Below are positions 1 through 12,400 of a DNA stretch of 64,000 nt, piece after piece; positions within the stretch are counted from its first letter, which is position 1, and every line of letters starts with the position of its first letter. The notes beneath the pieces are model-generated. The model was not told the origin of the DNA. It saw only the letters and a list, made by a program, of their open reading frames with translations, and ran no database searches. The position numbers were made by a program, and so were the translations under genes. The stretch is taken from positions 16,212 through 80,211 of the forward strand of contig CAVMBN010000138.1 in assembly GCA_963678705.1 (NCBI GenBank), in the 5' to 3' direction. Origin of the DNA: Panorpa germanica. Lineage: Eukaryota; Arthropoda; Insecta; Mecoptera; Panorpidae.

Positions 1-588
1 CTAATGGTCGGAGGAAAATAAAATTTACGTAACATTTTTGGAAATTTAATAAGGTTAACCTCTTCAAAAATTTCATTTTTTCGACTTTTTTTTTATATTT
101 TTTTCGGACGTAGAATTTTACGCTGAATCCAAGGACGAGCTCGTATTTCAAATACGACCATTATTTCGTCCATCAAGTGCCCATAACTCGAGAACTAATC
201 GTCGGAGGAAAATAAATTTTACGGCGTTAGAATCGGCGTTGAATTTTACTATAGTATATGTTTAAATTTTTCAAATTGGATCAGCGGTTCAAAAGTTAGC
301 GCCTAAAACATATGTAACTCGAGAACTAATGGTCGGACATGAATTTTTCTTACAGATTTGGAATCAGCGTTGAATTTTGTTATTACCATTCAATTATATT
401 CAAATCGGAGCAGCGGTTTAGAAGTTAGCGAATTTTTTAAAAAATTTTAAACGTTGCATTTTTACAACTTTTCTAATGTATTTTTACGTAAAATTTTCCA
501 CTGAATCCAATGGTGAAAACCATTTTCAAATCGGACAAGCGATTTAAAAGTTTATCGATTAAATATTTATAACTCGTGAACTAATGGT

Positions 589-840
589 CATTATATCTAT
601 TATTTTGAGGTTTCAAAATTAGTTAATACATTTAAGTGGCAACCTCTATTAGAGGTTGCAATAAAATCTATACATTTAAGTGGCAACCTCTATTTAGAGG
701 TTGCAATAAAATCTATACATTATTTGTTGAAACCTCTATTATTTTGAGGTTTCAAAATTAGTTAATACATTTAAGTGGCAACCTCTATTTAGAGGTTGCA
801 ATAAATTCTATACATTATTTGTTGGAACCTCTACTACATA
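589..840. repeat. Palindromic 45-bp minisatellite block B
   Basis: Short tandem repeats built around a near-perfect palindrome: a 10-bp arm GCAACCTCTA, one or two T, and its exact reverse complement. Palindromes lie at 639-659, 683-704 and 778-799. Degenerate versions with AAACCTC/GAGGTTT arms lie between them. The block recurs at +4710, +9420, +14130 and +18840, and is expanded at 19620-19880. Confidence 0.9.
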
Positions 841-1698
841 TAGATATATGTAGCATACTTGGAACGTTAATTGCCAAGGACAGGTAAGAGATAGAAAGCT
901 AAAATTTTAATATGAGGTAGTCTAGACACTACTTTATAAATTTTATATAATGTTTCTATTAGGAGCTATAAGGGGGCCACACTAGAGCCATGCATTCTAT
1001 GGTTTGCACAAGCGTTACATTTATTGACATAGCATGCTTGCAACGTTAATTACAAGGTACAATAAAGAGCTAGGATGCTTAAATTTTAATATGAGATAGT
1101 CTAGACACTACTTTATAAATTTTATATAATCTTTCTATTAGGAGCTATAAGGGGGCCACACTAGAGCCATGCATTCTATGGTTTGCACAAGCGTTACATT
1201 TATTGACATAGCATGCTTGCAACGTTAATTACAAGGTACAATAAAGAGCTAGGATGCTTAAATTTTAATATGAGATAGTCTAGACACTACTTTATAAATT
1301 TTATATAATCTTTCTATTAGGAGCTATAAGGGGGCCACACTAGAGCCATGCATTCTATGGTTTGCACAAGCGTTACATTTATTGACATAGCATGCTTGCA
1401 ACGTTAATTACAAGGTACAATAAAGAGCTAGGATGCTTAAATTTTAATATGAGATAGTCTAGACACTACTTTATAAATTTTATATAATCTTTCTATTAGG
1501 AGCTATAAGGGGGCCACACTAGAGCCATGCATTCAATGGATTGCACAAGCATTACACAAGCGTTACATTCAACAATGACATAGCATGCTTACAACGTTAA
1601 CTGTAAGGTACAATATAGACCTAGGAGGCTCAAATTTTAATATGAGATAGTCTAAACACTCCTTTATAAATTTTATATACAGTTTCTATTAGGGGGCA
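841..1698. repeat. Satellite monomers C, 179-bp period
   Basis: GCATGCTT landmarks at 1032, 1211 and 1390 give an exact 179-bp period; the next is at 1583 (193 bp). Shared features are TTTATAAATTTTATATA, a GGGGGCCACACTAGAGCCATG stretch (at about 973 and each repeat) and TGCACAAGC. The length is in the nucleosomal range typical of centromeric satellites, but location and function are unknown. The block is interrupted at about 1699 by a different spacer. Confidence 0.9.
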
Positions 1699-2045
1699 CA
1701 TTATTATAATTTTAAATATAAACGGCCGTAACGATAAAAACAAATGTCGTAACGATAAAAACAAATGTCGTAATGATAAAAACAAATGTCGTAATGATAA
1801 AAACAAATGTCGTAATGATAAAAACAAATGTCGTAACGATAAAAGCAAATGTCCATTATTTAACCCTTGACACGCCGATATTTCGAAAACCGGGAGGCCT
1901 ACCAAAAAATAAATTACATATTTTAAATCAGCGTAAAAAGTTACGTTAATATAGGTCATAAATTTTACATTCACGGTAATATACCTTGTTAAAATATCAT
2001 TTTTTTCGAATAATTTTTCGACTACCAAATGTTCTAAAATGTTCT
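1699..2045. repeat. Spacer D with six 21-bp tandem repeats
   Basis: A 347-bp spacer splits the C-monomer block. Six 21-bp repeats beginning CGTAA(C/T)GATAAAA lie at 1727-1852. Because 21 is a multiple of three, the minus strand gives an open frame of 132 codons (1630-2028) with a seven-residue repeat; I regard this as a by-product. The rest of the spacer is AT-rich and single-copy within the unit. Confidence 0.85.
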
Positions 2046-3515
2046 ATCAAGCTTCAAGTGTTATTATCTCATGAACCATAAGAGATAGAAGTCTGAAATT
2101 TTTATATGAGGTAGTCTAGACTCTCCTTTATAAAATTTATATAATGTTTCTATTAGGAGCCTTAAGGGGGCCACACTAGAGCCATGCATTCTATGGTTTG
2201 CACAAGCTTTACATTTATTGACATAGCATGCTTGGAACGTTAATTACAGAGCACAGTTTAGAGCTGGGAATCTGAAATTTTTATATGAGGTAGTATAGAC
2301 ACTCCTTTATAAATTGTATATACAGTTTCTATTAGGAGCCTTAAGGGGGCCACACTAGAGCCATGCATTCAATGGATTGCACAAGCATTACACAAGCGTT
2401 ACATTCAACAATGACATAGCATGCTTACAACGTTAACTGTAAGGTACAATATAGACCTAGGAGGCTCAAATTTTAATATGAGATAGTCTAAACACTCCTT
2501 TATAAATTTTATATACAGTTTCTATTAGGAGCCTCAAGGGGGCCACGCTAGAGCCATGTATTCCATGGGTTGCACAAGCTTTACATTTATTGACATAGCA
2601 TGCTTGGAACGTTAATTACAGAGCACAGTTTAGAGCTGGGAATCTGAAATTTTTATATGAGGTAGTATAGACACTCCTTTATAAATTTTATATACAGTTT
2701 CTATTAGGAGCCTTAAGGGGGCCACACTAGAGCCATGCATTCAATGGATTGCACAAGCATTACACAAGCGTTACATTCAACAATGACATAGCATGCTTAC
2801 AACGTTAACTGTAAGGTACAATATAGACCTAGGAGGCTCAAATTTTAATATGAGATAGTCTAAACACTCCTTTATAAATTTTATATACAGTTTCTATTAG
2901 GAGCCTTAAGGGGGCCACGCTAGAGCCATGTATTCCATGGGTTGCACAAGCTTTACATTTATTGACATAGCATGCTTGGAACGTTAATTACAGAGCACAG
3001 TTTAGAGCTGGGAATCTGAAATTTTTATATGAGGTAGTATAGACACTCCTTTATAAATTTTATATACAGTTTCTTTTAGGAGCCTTAAGGGGGCAACACT
3101 AGAGCCATGCATTCAATGGATTGCACAAGCATTACACAAGCGTTACATTCAACAATGACATAGCATGCTTACAACGTTAACTGTAAGGTACAATATAGAC
3201 CTAGGAGGCTCAAATTTTAATATGAGATAGTCTAAACACTCCTTTATAAATTTTATATACAGTTTCTATTAGGAGCCTTAAGGGGGCCACGCTAGAGCCA
3301 TGTATTCCATGGGTTGCACAAGCTTTACATTTATTGACATAGCATGCTTGCAACGTTAATTCCAAGGTACAATAAAGAGCTAGGATGCCTAAATTTTAAT
3401 ATGAGATAGTCTAGACACTACTTTATAAATTTTATATAATGTTTCTATTAGGAGCTATAAGGGGGCCACACTAGAGCCATGCATTCTATGGGTTTGCACA
3501 AGCGTTATAAATTTA
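2046..3515. repeat. Satellite monomers C, alternating 179/193-bp dimers
   Basis: GCATGCTT landmarks at 2226, 2419, 2598, 2791, 2970, 3163 and 3342 are spaced 193, 179, 193, 179, 193 and 179 bp, a 372-bp dimer repeated about three times. The longer monomer has a 14-bp addition with a duplicated CACAAGC(A/G)TTACA stretch. This is an intermediate repeat level between the ~180-bp monomer and the 4710-bp unit. Confidence 0.9.
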
Positions 3516-3724
3516 TTCTCTATTTAGAGGTTGCAAGAGAATCTATATAGTATTTTTTGAAACCTCAATTTAGAGGTTGCAAGAAAATCTATATAGTATT
3601 TTTTGAAACCTCAATTTAGAGGTTGCAAGAAAATCTATATAGTATTTTTTGAAACCTCAATTTAGAGGTTGCAAGAAAATCTATATAGTATTTTTTGAAA
3701 CCTCAATTTAGAGGTTGCAAGATT
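3516..3724. repeat. 46-bp minisatellite block F
   Basis: Four to five repeats of a 46-bp unit containing AACCTCAATTTAGAGGTTGC, an imperfect version of the block B palindrome, separated by AATCTATATAGTATTTTTTG. It is related to block B at 589-840 but lies on the other side of the C monomers, so the palindromic minisatellites bracket the monomer array. Confidence 0.88.
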
Positions 3725-4016
3725 CCATTTTGAAAATGGTTTTCTTGCTGTAGCTCCTAAACGGCTTGACGAATTTCAAATTGGTTTTCGCCATTAGACG
3801 CGCAGGGAAATTCTACATAAAATGGCATTTACCAATTTTTAATAATACCAATAGTACACTTGTAATTTAAGAAAAACCAATTTTGTCGGCCATTTTGATA
3901 ATGGTTTTATTGCTGTTTTAATTTTAGTTTTAATTTAAGTTTTAATTTAAGTTTTAATTTAAGTTTTAATTTAAGTTTTAATTTAAGTTTTAATTTAAAA
4001 AAAATTTTATTACGGT
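3725..4016. repeat. Spacer E with 12-bp TTTTAATTTAAG repeats
   Basis: A spacer with a TAGCTCCTAAACGGCTTGA motif near 3761, similar to many insect dispersed repeats. It is followed at about 3917-3998 by about six copies of the 12-mer TTTTAATTTAAG. No coding potential was seen. Confidence 0.8.
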
Positions 4017-5298
4017 TTCGGACGTAGAATTTTACGCTGAATCCAAGGACGAGCTCGTATTTCAAATACGACCATTATTTCGTCCATCAAGTGCCCATAA
4101 CTCGAGAACTAATAGTCGGAGGAAAATAAAATTTACGTAACATTTTTGGAAATTTAATAAGGTTAACCCCTTTAAAATTTCGAAATTTCGAAATTTTTTC
4201 GAAAATTTTTTTATATTTGTTTCGGACGTAGAATTTTACTCTGAATCCAAGGACGAGCTCGTATTTCAAATACGACCATTATTTCGTCCATCAAGTGCCC
4301 ATAACTCGAGAACTAATAGTCGGAGGAAAATAAAATTTACGTAACATTTTTGGAAATTTAATAAGGTTAACCCCTTTAAAATTTCGAAATTTCGAAATTT
4401 TTTCGAAAATTTTTTTATATTTGTTTCGGACGTAGAATTTTACGCTGAATCCAAGGACGAGCTCGTATTTCAAATACGACCATTATTTCGTCCATCAAGT
4501 GCCCATAACTCGAGAACTAATGGTCGGAGGAAAATAAAATTTACGTAACATTTTTGGAAATTTAATAAGGTTAACCTCTTCAAAAATTTCATTTTTTCGA
4601 CTTTTTTTTTATATTTTTTTCGGACGTAGAATTTTACGCTGAATCCAAGGACGAGCTCGTATTTCAAATACGACCATTATTTCGTCCATCAAGTGCCCAT
4701 AACTCGAGAACTAATGGTCGGAGGAAAATAAAATTTACGTAACATTTTTGGAAATTTAATAAGGTTAACCTCTTCAAAAATTTCATTTTTTCGACTTTTT
4801 TTTTATATTTTTTTCGGACGTAGAATTTTACGCTGAATCCAAGGACGAGCTCGTATTTCAAATACGACCATTATTTCGTCCATCAAGTGCCCATAACTCG
4901 AGAACTAATCGTCGGAGGAAAATAAATTTTACGGCGTTAGAATCGGCGTTGAATTTTACTATAGTATATGTTTAAATTTTTCAAATTGGATCAGCGGTTC
5001 AAAAGTTAGCGCCTAAAACATATGTAACTCGAGAACTAATGGTCGGACATGAATTTTTCTTACAGATTTGGAATCAGCGTTGAATTTTGTTATTACCATT
5101 CAATTATATTCAAATCGGAGCAGCGGTTTAGAAGTTAGCGAATTTTTTAAAAAATTTTAAACGTTGCATTTTTACAACTTTTCTAATGTATTTTTACGTA
5201 AAATTTTCCACTGAATCCAATGGTGAAAACCATTTTCAAATCGGACAAGCGATTTAAAAGTTTATCGATTAAATATTTATAACTCGTGAACTAATGGT
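4017..5298. repeat. Subrepeat block A (204/204/194/194 bp plus degenerate copies)
   Basis: Successive units begin with TTCGGACGTAGAATTTTACG at 4017, 4221, 4425, 4619 and 4813, so the spacings are 204, 204, 194 and 194 bp. Each carries an XhoI-type CTCGAG within ATAACTCGAGAACTAATGG. From about 4900 to 5298 the units become divergent but keep TCGGA and GCGGTT-type motifs. The block recurs at +4710 and +9420 (and 1-588 is its tail from a preceding copy). A diverged piece lies at 61840-62095, at the other end of the window. Confidence 0.9.
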
Positions 5299-8200
5299 CA
5301 TTATATCTATTATTTTGAGGTTTCAAAATTAGTTAATACATTTAAGTGGCAACCTCTATTAGAGGTTGCAATAAAATCTATACATTTAAGTGGCAACCTC
5401 TATTTAGAGGTTGCAATAAAATCTATACATTATTTGTTGAAACCTCTATTATTTTGAGGTTTCAAAATTAGTTAATACATTTAAGTGGCAACCTCTATTT
5501 AGAGGTTGCAATAAATTCTATACATTATTTGTTGGAACCTCTACTACATATAGATATATGTAGCATACTTGGAACGTTAATTGCCAAGGACAGGTAAGAG
5601 ATAGAAAGCTAAAATTTTAATATGAGGTAGTCTAGACACTACTTTATAAATTTTATATAATGTTTCTATTAGGAGCTATAAGGGGGCCACACTAGAGCCA
5701 TGCATTCTATGGTTTGCACAAGCGTTACATTTATTGACATAGCATGCTTGCAACGTTAATTACAAGGTACAATAAAGAGCTAGGATGCTTAAATTTTAAT
5801 ATGAGATAGTCTAGACACTACTTTATAAATTTTATATAATCTTTCTATTAGGAGCTATAAGGGGGCCACACTAGAGCCATGCATTCTATGGTTTGCACAA
5901 GCGTTACATTTATTGACATAGCATGCTTGCAACGTTAATTACAAGGTACAATAAAGAGCTAGGATGCTTAAATTTTAATATGAGATAGTCTAGACACTAC
6001 TTTATAAATTTTATATAATCTTTCTATTAGGAGCTATAAGGGGGCCACACTAGAGCCATGCATTCTATGGTTTGCACAAGCGTTACATTTATTGACATAG
6101 CATGCTTGCAACGTTAATTACAAGGTACAATAAAGAGCTAGGATGCTTAAATTTTAATATGAGATAGTCTAGACACTACTTTATAAATTTTATATAATCT
6201 TTCTATTAGGAGCTATAAGGGGGCCACACTAGAGCCATGCATTCAATGGATTGCACAAGCATTACACAAGCGTTACATTCAACAATGACATAGCATGCTT
6301 ACAACGTTAACTGTAAGGTACAATATAGACCTAGGAGGCTCAAATTTTAATATGAGATAGTCTAAACACTCCTTTATAAATTTTATATACAGTTTCTATT
6401 AGGGGGCACATTATTATAATTTTAAATATAAACGGCCGTAACGATAAAAACAAATGTCGTAACGATAAAAACAAATGTCGTAATGATAAAAACAAATGTC
6501 GTAATGATAAAAACAAATGTCGTAATGATAAAAACAAATGTCGTAACGATAAAAGCAAATGTCCATTATTTAACCCTTGACACGCCGATATTTCGAAAAC
6601 CGGGAGGCCTACCAAAAAATAAATTACATATTTTAAATCAGCGTAAAAAGTTACGTTAATATAGGTCATAAATTTTACATTCACGGTAATATACCTTGTT
6701 AAAATATCATTTTTTTCGAATAATTTTTCGACTACCAAATGTTCTAAAATGTTCTATCAAGCTTCAAGTGTTATTATCTCATGAACCATAAGAGATAGAA
6801 GTCTGAAATTTTTATATGAGGTAGTCTAGACTCTCCTTTATAAAATTTATATAATGTTTCTATTAGGAGCCTTAAGGGGGCCACACTAGAGCCATGCATT
6901 CTATGGTTTGCACAAGCTTTACATTTATTGACATAGCATGCTTGGAACGTTAATTACAGAGCACAGTTTAGAGCTGGGAATCTGAAATTTTTATATGAGG
7001 TAGTATAGACACTCCTTTATAAATTGTATATACAGTTTCTATTAGGAGCCTTAAGGGGGCCACACTAGAGCCATGCATTCAATGGATTGCACAAGCATTA
7101 CACAAGCGTTACATTCAACAATGACATAGCATGCTTACAACGTTAACTGTAAGGTACAATATAGACCTAGGAGGCTCAAATTTTAATATGAGATAGTCTA
7201 AACACTCCTTTATAAATTTTATATACAGTTTCTATTAGGAGCCTCAAGGGGGCCACGCTAGAGCCATGTATTCCATGGGTTGCACAAGCTTTACATTTAT
7301 TGACATAGCATGCTTGGAACGTTAATTACAGAGCACAGTTTAGAGCTGGGAATCTGAAATTTTTATATGAGGTAGTATAGACACTCCTTTATAAATTTTA
7401 TATACAGTTTCTATTAGGAGCCTTAAGGGGGCCACACTAGAGCCATGCATTCAATGGATTGCACAAGCATTACACAAGCGTTACATTCAACAATGACATA
7501 GCATGCTTACAACGTTAACTGTAAGGTACAATATAGACCTAGGAGGCTCAAATTTTAATATGAGATAGTCTAAACACTCCTTTATAAATTTTATATACAG
7601 TTTCTATTAGGAGCCTTAAGGGGGCCACGCTAGAGCCATGTATTCCATGGGTTGCACAAGCTTTACATTTATTGACATAGCATGCTTGGAACGTTAATTA
7701 CAGAGCACAGTTTAGAGCTGGGAATCTGAAATTTTTATATGAGGTAGTATAGACACTCCTTTATAAATTTTATATACAGTTTCTTTTAGGAGCCTTAAGG
7801 GGGCAACACTAGAGCCATGCATTCAATGGATTGCACAAGCATTACACAAGCGTTACATTCAACAATGACATAGCATGCTTACAACGTTAACTGTAAGGTA
7901 CAATATAGACCTAGGAGGCTCAAATTTTAATATGAGATAGTCTAAACACTCCTTTATAAATTTTATATACAGTTTCTATTAGGAGCCTTAAGGGGGCCAC
8001 GCTAGAGCCATGTATTCCATGGGTTGCACAAGCTTTACATTTATTGACATAGCATGCTTGCAACGTTAATTCCAAGGTACAATAAAGAGCTAGGATGCCT
8101 AAATTTTAATATGAGATAGTCTAGACACTACTTTATAAATTTTATATAATTTTTCTATTAGGAGCTATAAGGGGGCCACACTAGAGCCATGCATTCTATG

Positions 8201-9420
8201 GGTTTGCACAAGCGTTATAAATTTATTCTCTATTTAGAGGTTGCAAGAGAATCTATATAGTATTTTTTGAAACCTCAATTTAGAGGTTGCAAGAAAATCT
8301 ATATAGTATTTTTTGAAACCTCAATTTAGAGGTTGCAAGAAAATCTATATAGTATTTTTTGAAACCTCAATTTAGAGGTTGCAAGAAAATCTATATAGTA
8401 TTTTTTGAAACCTCAATTTAGAGGTTGCAAGATTCCATTTTGAAAATGGTTTTCTTGCTGTAGCTCCTAAACGGCTTGACGAATTTCAAATTGGTTTTCG
8501 CCATTAGACGCGCAGGGAAATTCTACATAAAATGGCATTTACCAATTTTTAATAATACCAATAGTACACTTGTAATTTAAGAAAAACCAATTTTGTCGGC
8601 CATTTTGATAATGGTTTTATTGCTGTTTTAATTTTAGTTTTAATTTAAGTTTTAATTTAAGTTTTAATTTAAGTTTTAATTTAAGTTTTAATTTAAGTTT
8701 TAATTTAAAAAAAATTTTATTACGGTTTCGGACGTAGAATTTTACGCTGAATCCAAGGACGAGCTCGTATTTCAAATACGACCATTATTTCGTCCATCAA
8801 GTGCCCATAACTCGAGAACTAATAGTCGGAGGAAAATAAAATTTACGTAACATTTTTGGAAATTTAATAAGGTTAACCCCTTTAAAATTTCGAAATTTCG
8901 AAATTTTTTCGAAAATTTTTTTATATTTGTTTCGGACGTAGAATTTTACTCTGAATCCAAGGACGAGCTCGTATTTCAAATACGACCATTATTTCGTCCA
9001 TCAAGTGCCCATAACTCGAGAACTAATAGTCGGAGGAAAATAAAATTTACGTAACATTTTTGGAAATTTAATAAGGTTAACCCCTTTAAAATTTCGAAAT
9101 TTCGAAATTTTTTCGAAAATTTTTTTATATTTGTTTCGGACGTAGAATTTTACGCTGAATCCAAGGACGAGCTCGTATTTCAAATACGACCATTATTTCG
9201 TCCATCAAGTGCCCATAACTCGAGAACTAATGGTCGGAGGAAAATAAAATTTACGTAACATTTTTGGAAATTTAATAAGGTTAACCTCTTCAAAAATTTC
9301 ATTTTTTCGACTTTTTTTTTATATTTTTTTCGGACGTAGAATTTTACGCTGAATCCAAGGACGAGCTCGTATTTCAAATACGACCATTATTTCGTCCATC
9401 AAGTGCCCATAACTCGAGAA
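4711..9420. repeat. Higher-order repeat, copy 2
   Basis: Same block order and length as copy 1, offset 4710. T at 8151 replaces the G at 3441 of copy 1; no other difference was seen by eye. Confidence 0.95.
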
Positions 9421-12400
9421 CTAATGGTCGGAGGAAAATAAAATTTACGTAACATTTTTGGAAATTTAATAAGGTTAACCTCTTCAAAAATTTCATTTTT
9501 TCGACTTTTTTTTTATATTTTTTTCGGACGTAGAATTTTACGCTGAATCCAAGGACGAGCTCGTATTTCAAATACGACCATTATTTCGTCCATCAAGTGC
9601 CCATAACTCGAGAACTAATCGTCGGAGGAAAATAAATTTTACGGCGTTAGAATCGGCGTTGAATTTTACTATAGTATATGTTTAAATTTTTCAAATTGGA
9701 TCAGCGGTTCAAAAGTTAGCGCCTAAAACATATGTAACTCGAGAACTAATGGTCGGACATGAATTTTTCTTACAGATTTGGAATCAGCGTTGAATTTTGT
9801 TATTACCATTCAATTATATTCAAATCGGAGCAGCGGTTTAGAAGTTAGCGAATTTTTTAAAAAATTTTAAACGTTGCATTTTTACAACTTTTCTAATGTA
9901 TTTTTACGTAAAATTTTCCACTGAATCCAATGGTGAAAACCATTTTCAAATCGGACAAGCGATTTAAAAGTTTATCGATTAAATATTTATAACTCGTGAA
10001 CTAATGGTCATTATATCTATTATTTTGAGGTTTCAAAATTAGTTAATACATTTAAGTGGCAACCTCTATTAGAGGTTGCAATAAAATCTATACATTTAAG
10101 TGGCAACCTCTATTTAGAGGTTGCAATAAAATCTATACATTATTTGTTGAAACCTCTATTATTTTGAGGTTTCAAAATTAGTTAATACATTTAAGTGGCA
10201 ACCTCTATTTAGAGGTTGCAATAAATTCTATACATTATTTGTTGGAACCTCTACTACATATAGATATATGTAGCATACTTGGAACGTTAATTGCCAAGGA
10301 CAGGTAAGAGATAGAAAGCTAAAATTTTAATATGAGGTAGTCTAGACACTACTTTATAAATTTTATATAATGTTTCTATTAGGAGCTATAAGGGGGCCAC
10401 ACTAGAGCCATGCATTCTATGGTTTGCACAAGCGTTACATTTATTGACATAGCATGCTTGCAACGTTAATTACAAGGTACAATAAAGAGCTAGGATGCTT
10501 AAATTTTAATATGAGATAGTCTAGACACTACTTTATAAATTTTATATAATCTTTCTATTAGGAGCTATAAGGGGGCCACACTAGAGCCATGCATTCTATG
10601 GTTTGCACAAGCGTTACATTTATTGACATAGCATGCTTGCAACGTTAATTACAAGGTACAATAAAGAGCTAGGATGCTTAAATTTTAATATGAGATAGTC
10701 TAGACACTACTTTATAAATTTTATATAATCTTTCTATTAGGAGCTATAAGGGGGCCACACTAGAGCCATGCATTCTATGGTTTGCACAAGCGTTACATTT
10801 ATTGACATAGCATGCTTGCAACGTTAATTACAAGGTACAATAAAGAGCTAGGATGCTTAAATTTTAATATGAGATAGTCTAGACACTACTTTATAAATTT
10901 TATATAATCTTTCTATTAGGAGCTATAAGGGGGCCACACTAGAGCCATGCATTCAATGGATTGCACAAGCATTACACAAGCGTTACATTCAACAATGACA
11001 TAGCATGCTTACAACGTTAACTGTAAGGTACAATATAGACCTAGGAGGCTCAAATTTTAATATGAGATAGTCTAAACACTCCTTTATAAATTTTATATAC
11101 AGTTTCTATTAGGGGGCACATTATTATAATTTTAAATATAAACGGCCGTAACGATAAAAACAAATGTCGTAACGATAAAAACAAATGTCGTAATGATAAA
11201 AACAAATGTCGTAATGATAAAAACAAATGTCGTAATGATAAAAACAAATGTCGTAACGATAAAAGCAAATGTCCATTATTTAACCCTTGACACGCCGATA
11301 TTTCGAAAACCGGGAGGCCTACCAAAAAATAAATTACATATTTTAAATCAGCGTAAAAAGTTACGTTAATATAGGTCATAAATTTTACATTCACGGTAAT
11401 ATACCTTGTTAAAATATCATTTTTTTCGAATAATTTTTCGACTACCAAATGTTCTAAAATGTTCTATCAAGCTTCAAGTGTTATTATCTCATGAACCATA
11501 AGAGATAGAAGTCTGAAATTTTTATATGAGGTAGTCTAGACTCTCCTTTATAAAATTTATATAATGTTTCTATTAGGAGCCTTAAGGGGGCCACACTAGA
11601 GCCATGCATTCTATGGTTTGCACAAGCTTTACATTTATTGACATAGCATGCTTGGAACGTTAATTACAGAGCACAGTTTAGAGCTGGGAATCTGAAATTT
11701 TTATATGAGGTAGTATAGACACTCCTTTATAAATTGTATATACAGTTTCTATTAGGAGCCTTAAGGGGGCCACACTAGAGCCATGCATTCAATGGATTGC
11801 ACAAGCATTACACAAGCGTTACATTCAACAATGACATAGCATGCTTACAACGTTAACTGTAAGGTACAATATAGACCTAGGAGGCTCAAATTTTAATATG
11901 AGATAGTCTAAACACTCCTTTATAAATTTTATATACAGTTTCTATTAGGAGCCTCAAGGGGGCCACGCTAGAGCCATGTATTCCATGGGTTGCACAAGCT
12001 TTACATTTATTGACATAGCATGCTTGGAACGTTAATTACAGAGCACAGTTTAGAGCTGGGAATCTGAAATTTTTATATGAGGTAGTATAGACACTCCTTT
12101 ATAAATTTTATATACAGTTTCTATTAGGAGCCTTAAGGGGGCCACACTAGAGCCATGCATTCAATGGATTGCACAAGCATTACACAAGCGTTACATTCAA
12201 CAATGACATAGCATGCTTACAACGTTAACTGTAAGGTACAATATAGACCTAGGAGGCTCAAATTTTAATATGAGATAGTCTAAACACTCCTTTATAAATT
12301 TTATATACAGTTTCTATTAGGAGCCTTAAGGGGGCCACGCTAGAGCCATGTATTCCATGGGTTGCACAAGCTTTACATTTATTGACATAGCATGCTTGGA

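Larger units (their letters stand above)
1..4710. repeat. Higher-order repeat, copy 1 (window phase)
   Basis: Block order in this phase: tail of the 194/204-bp subrepeats (1-588), palindromic 45-bp minisatellite (589-840), 179-bp monomers (about 841-1698), spacer with 21-bp repeats (1699-2045), alternating 179/193-bp monomers (2046-3515), 46-bp minisatellite (3516-3724), spacer with 12-bp repeats (3725-4016), 204/204/194/194-bp subrepeats (from 4017). Position 3441 is G, as in a related monomer near 951; the other copies have T. Confidence 0.95.

Noticed and set aside
1882..1896. CENP-B-box-like TTCGAAAACCGGGAG in spacer D
   Set aside because: The TTCG and CGGG halves are separated by five bases instead of the seven in the consensus and the central A is absent. 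One copy per 4.7 kb in a spacer, not in the monomer.
4087..4861. Minus-strand frames of 60-65 codons beginning MKYELVLGF
   Set aside because: They follow exactly the 194/204-bp subrepeat, overlap at the repeat joins, and encode no recognisable domain. They are by-products of the satellite.
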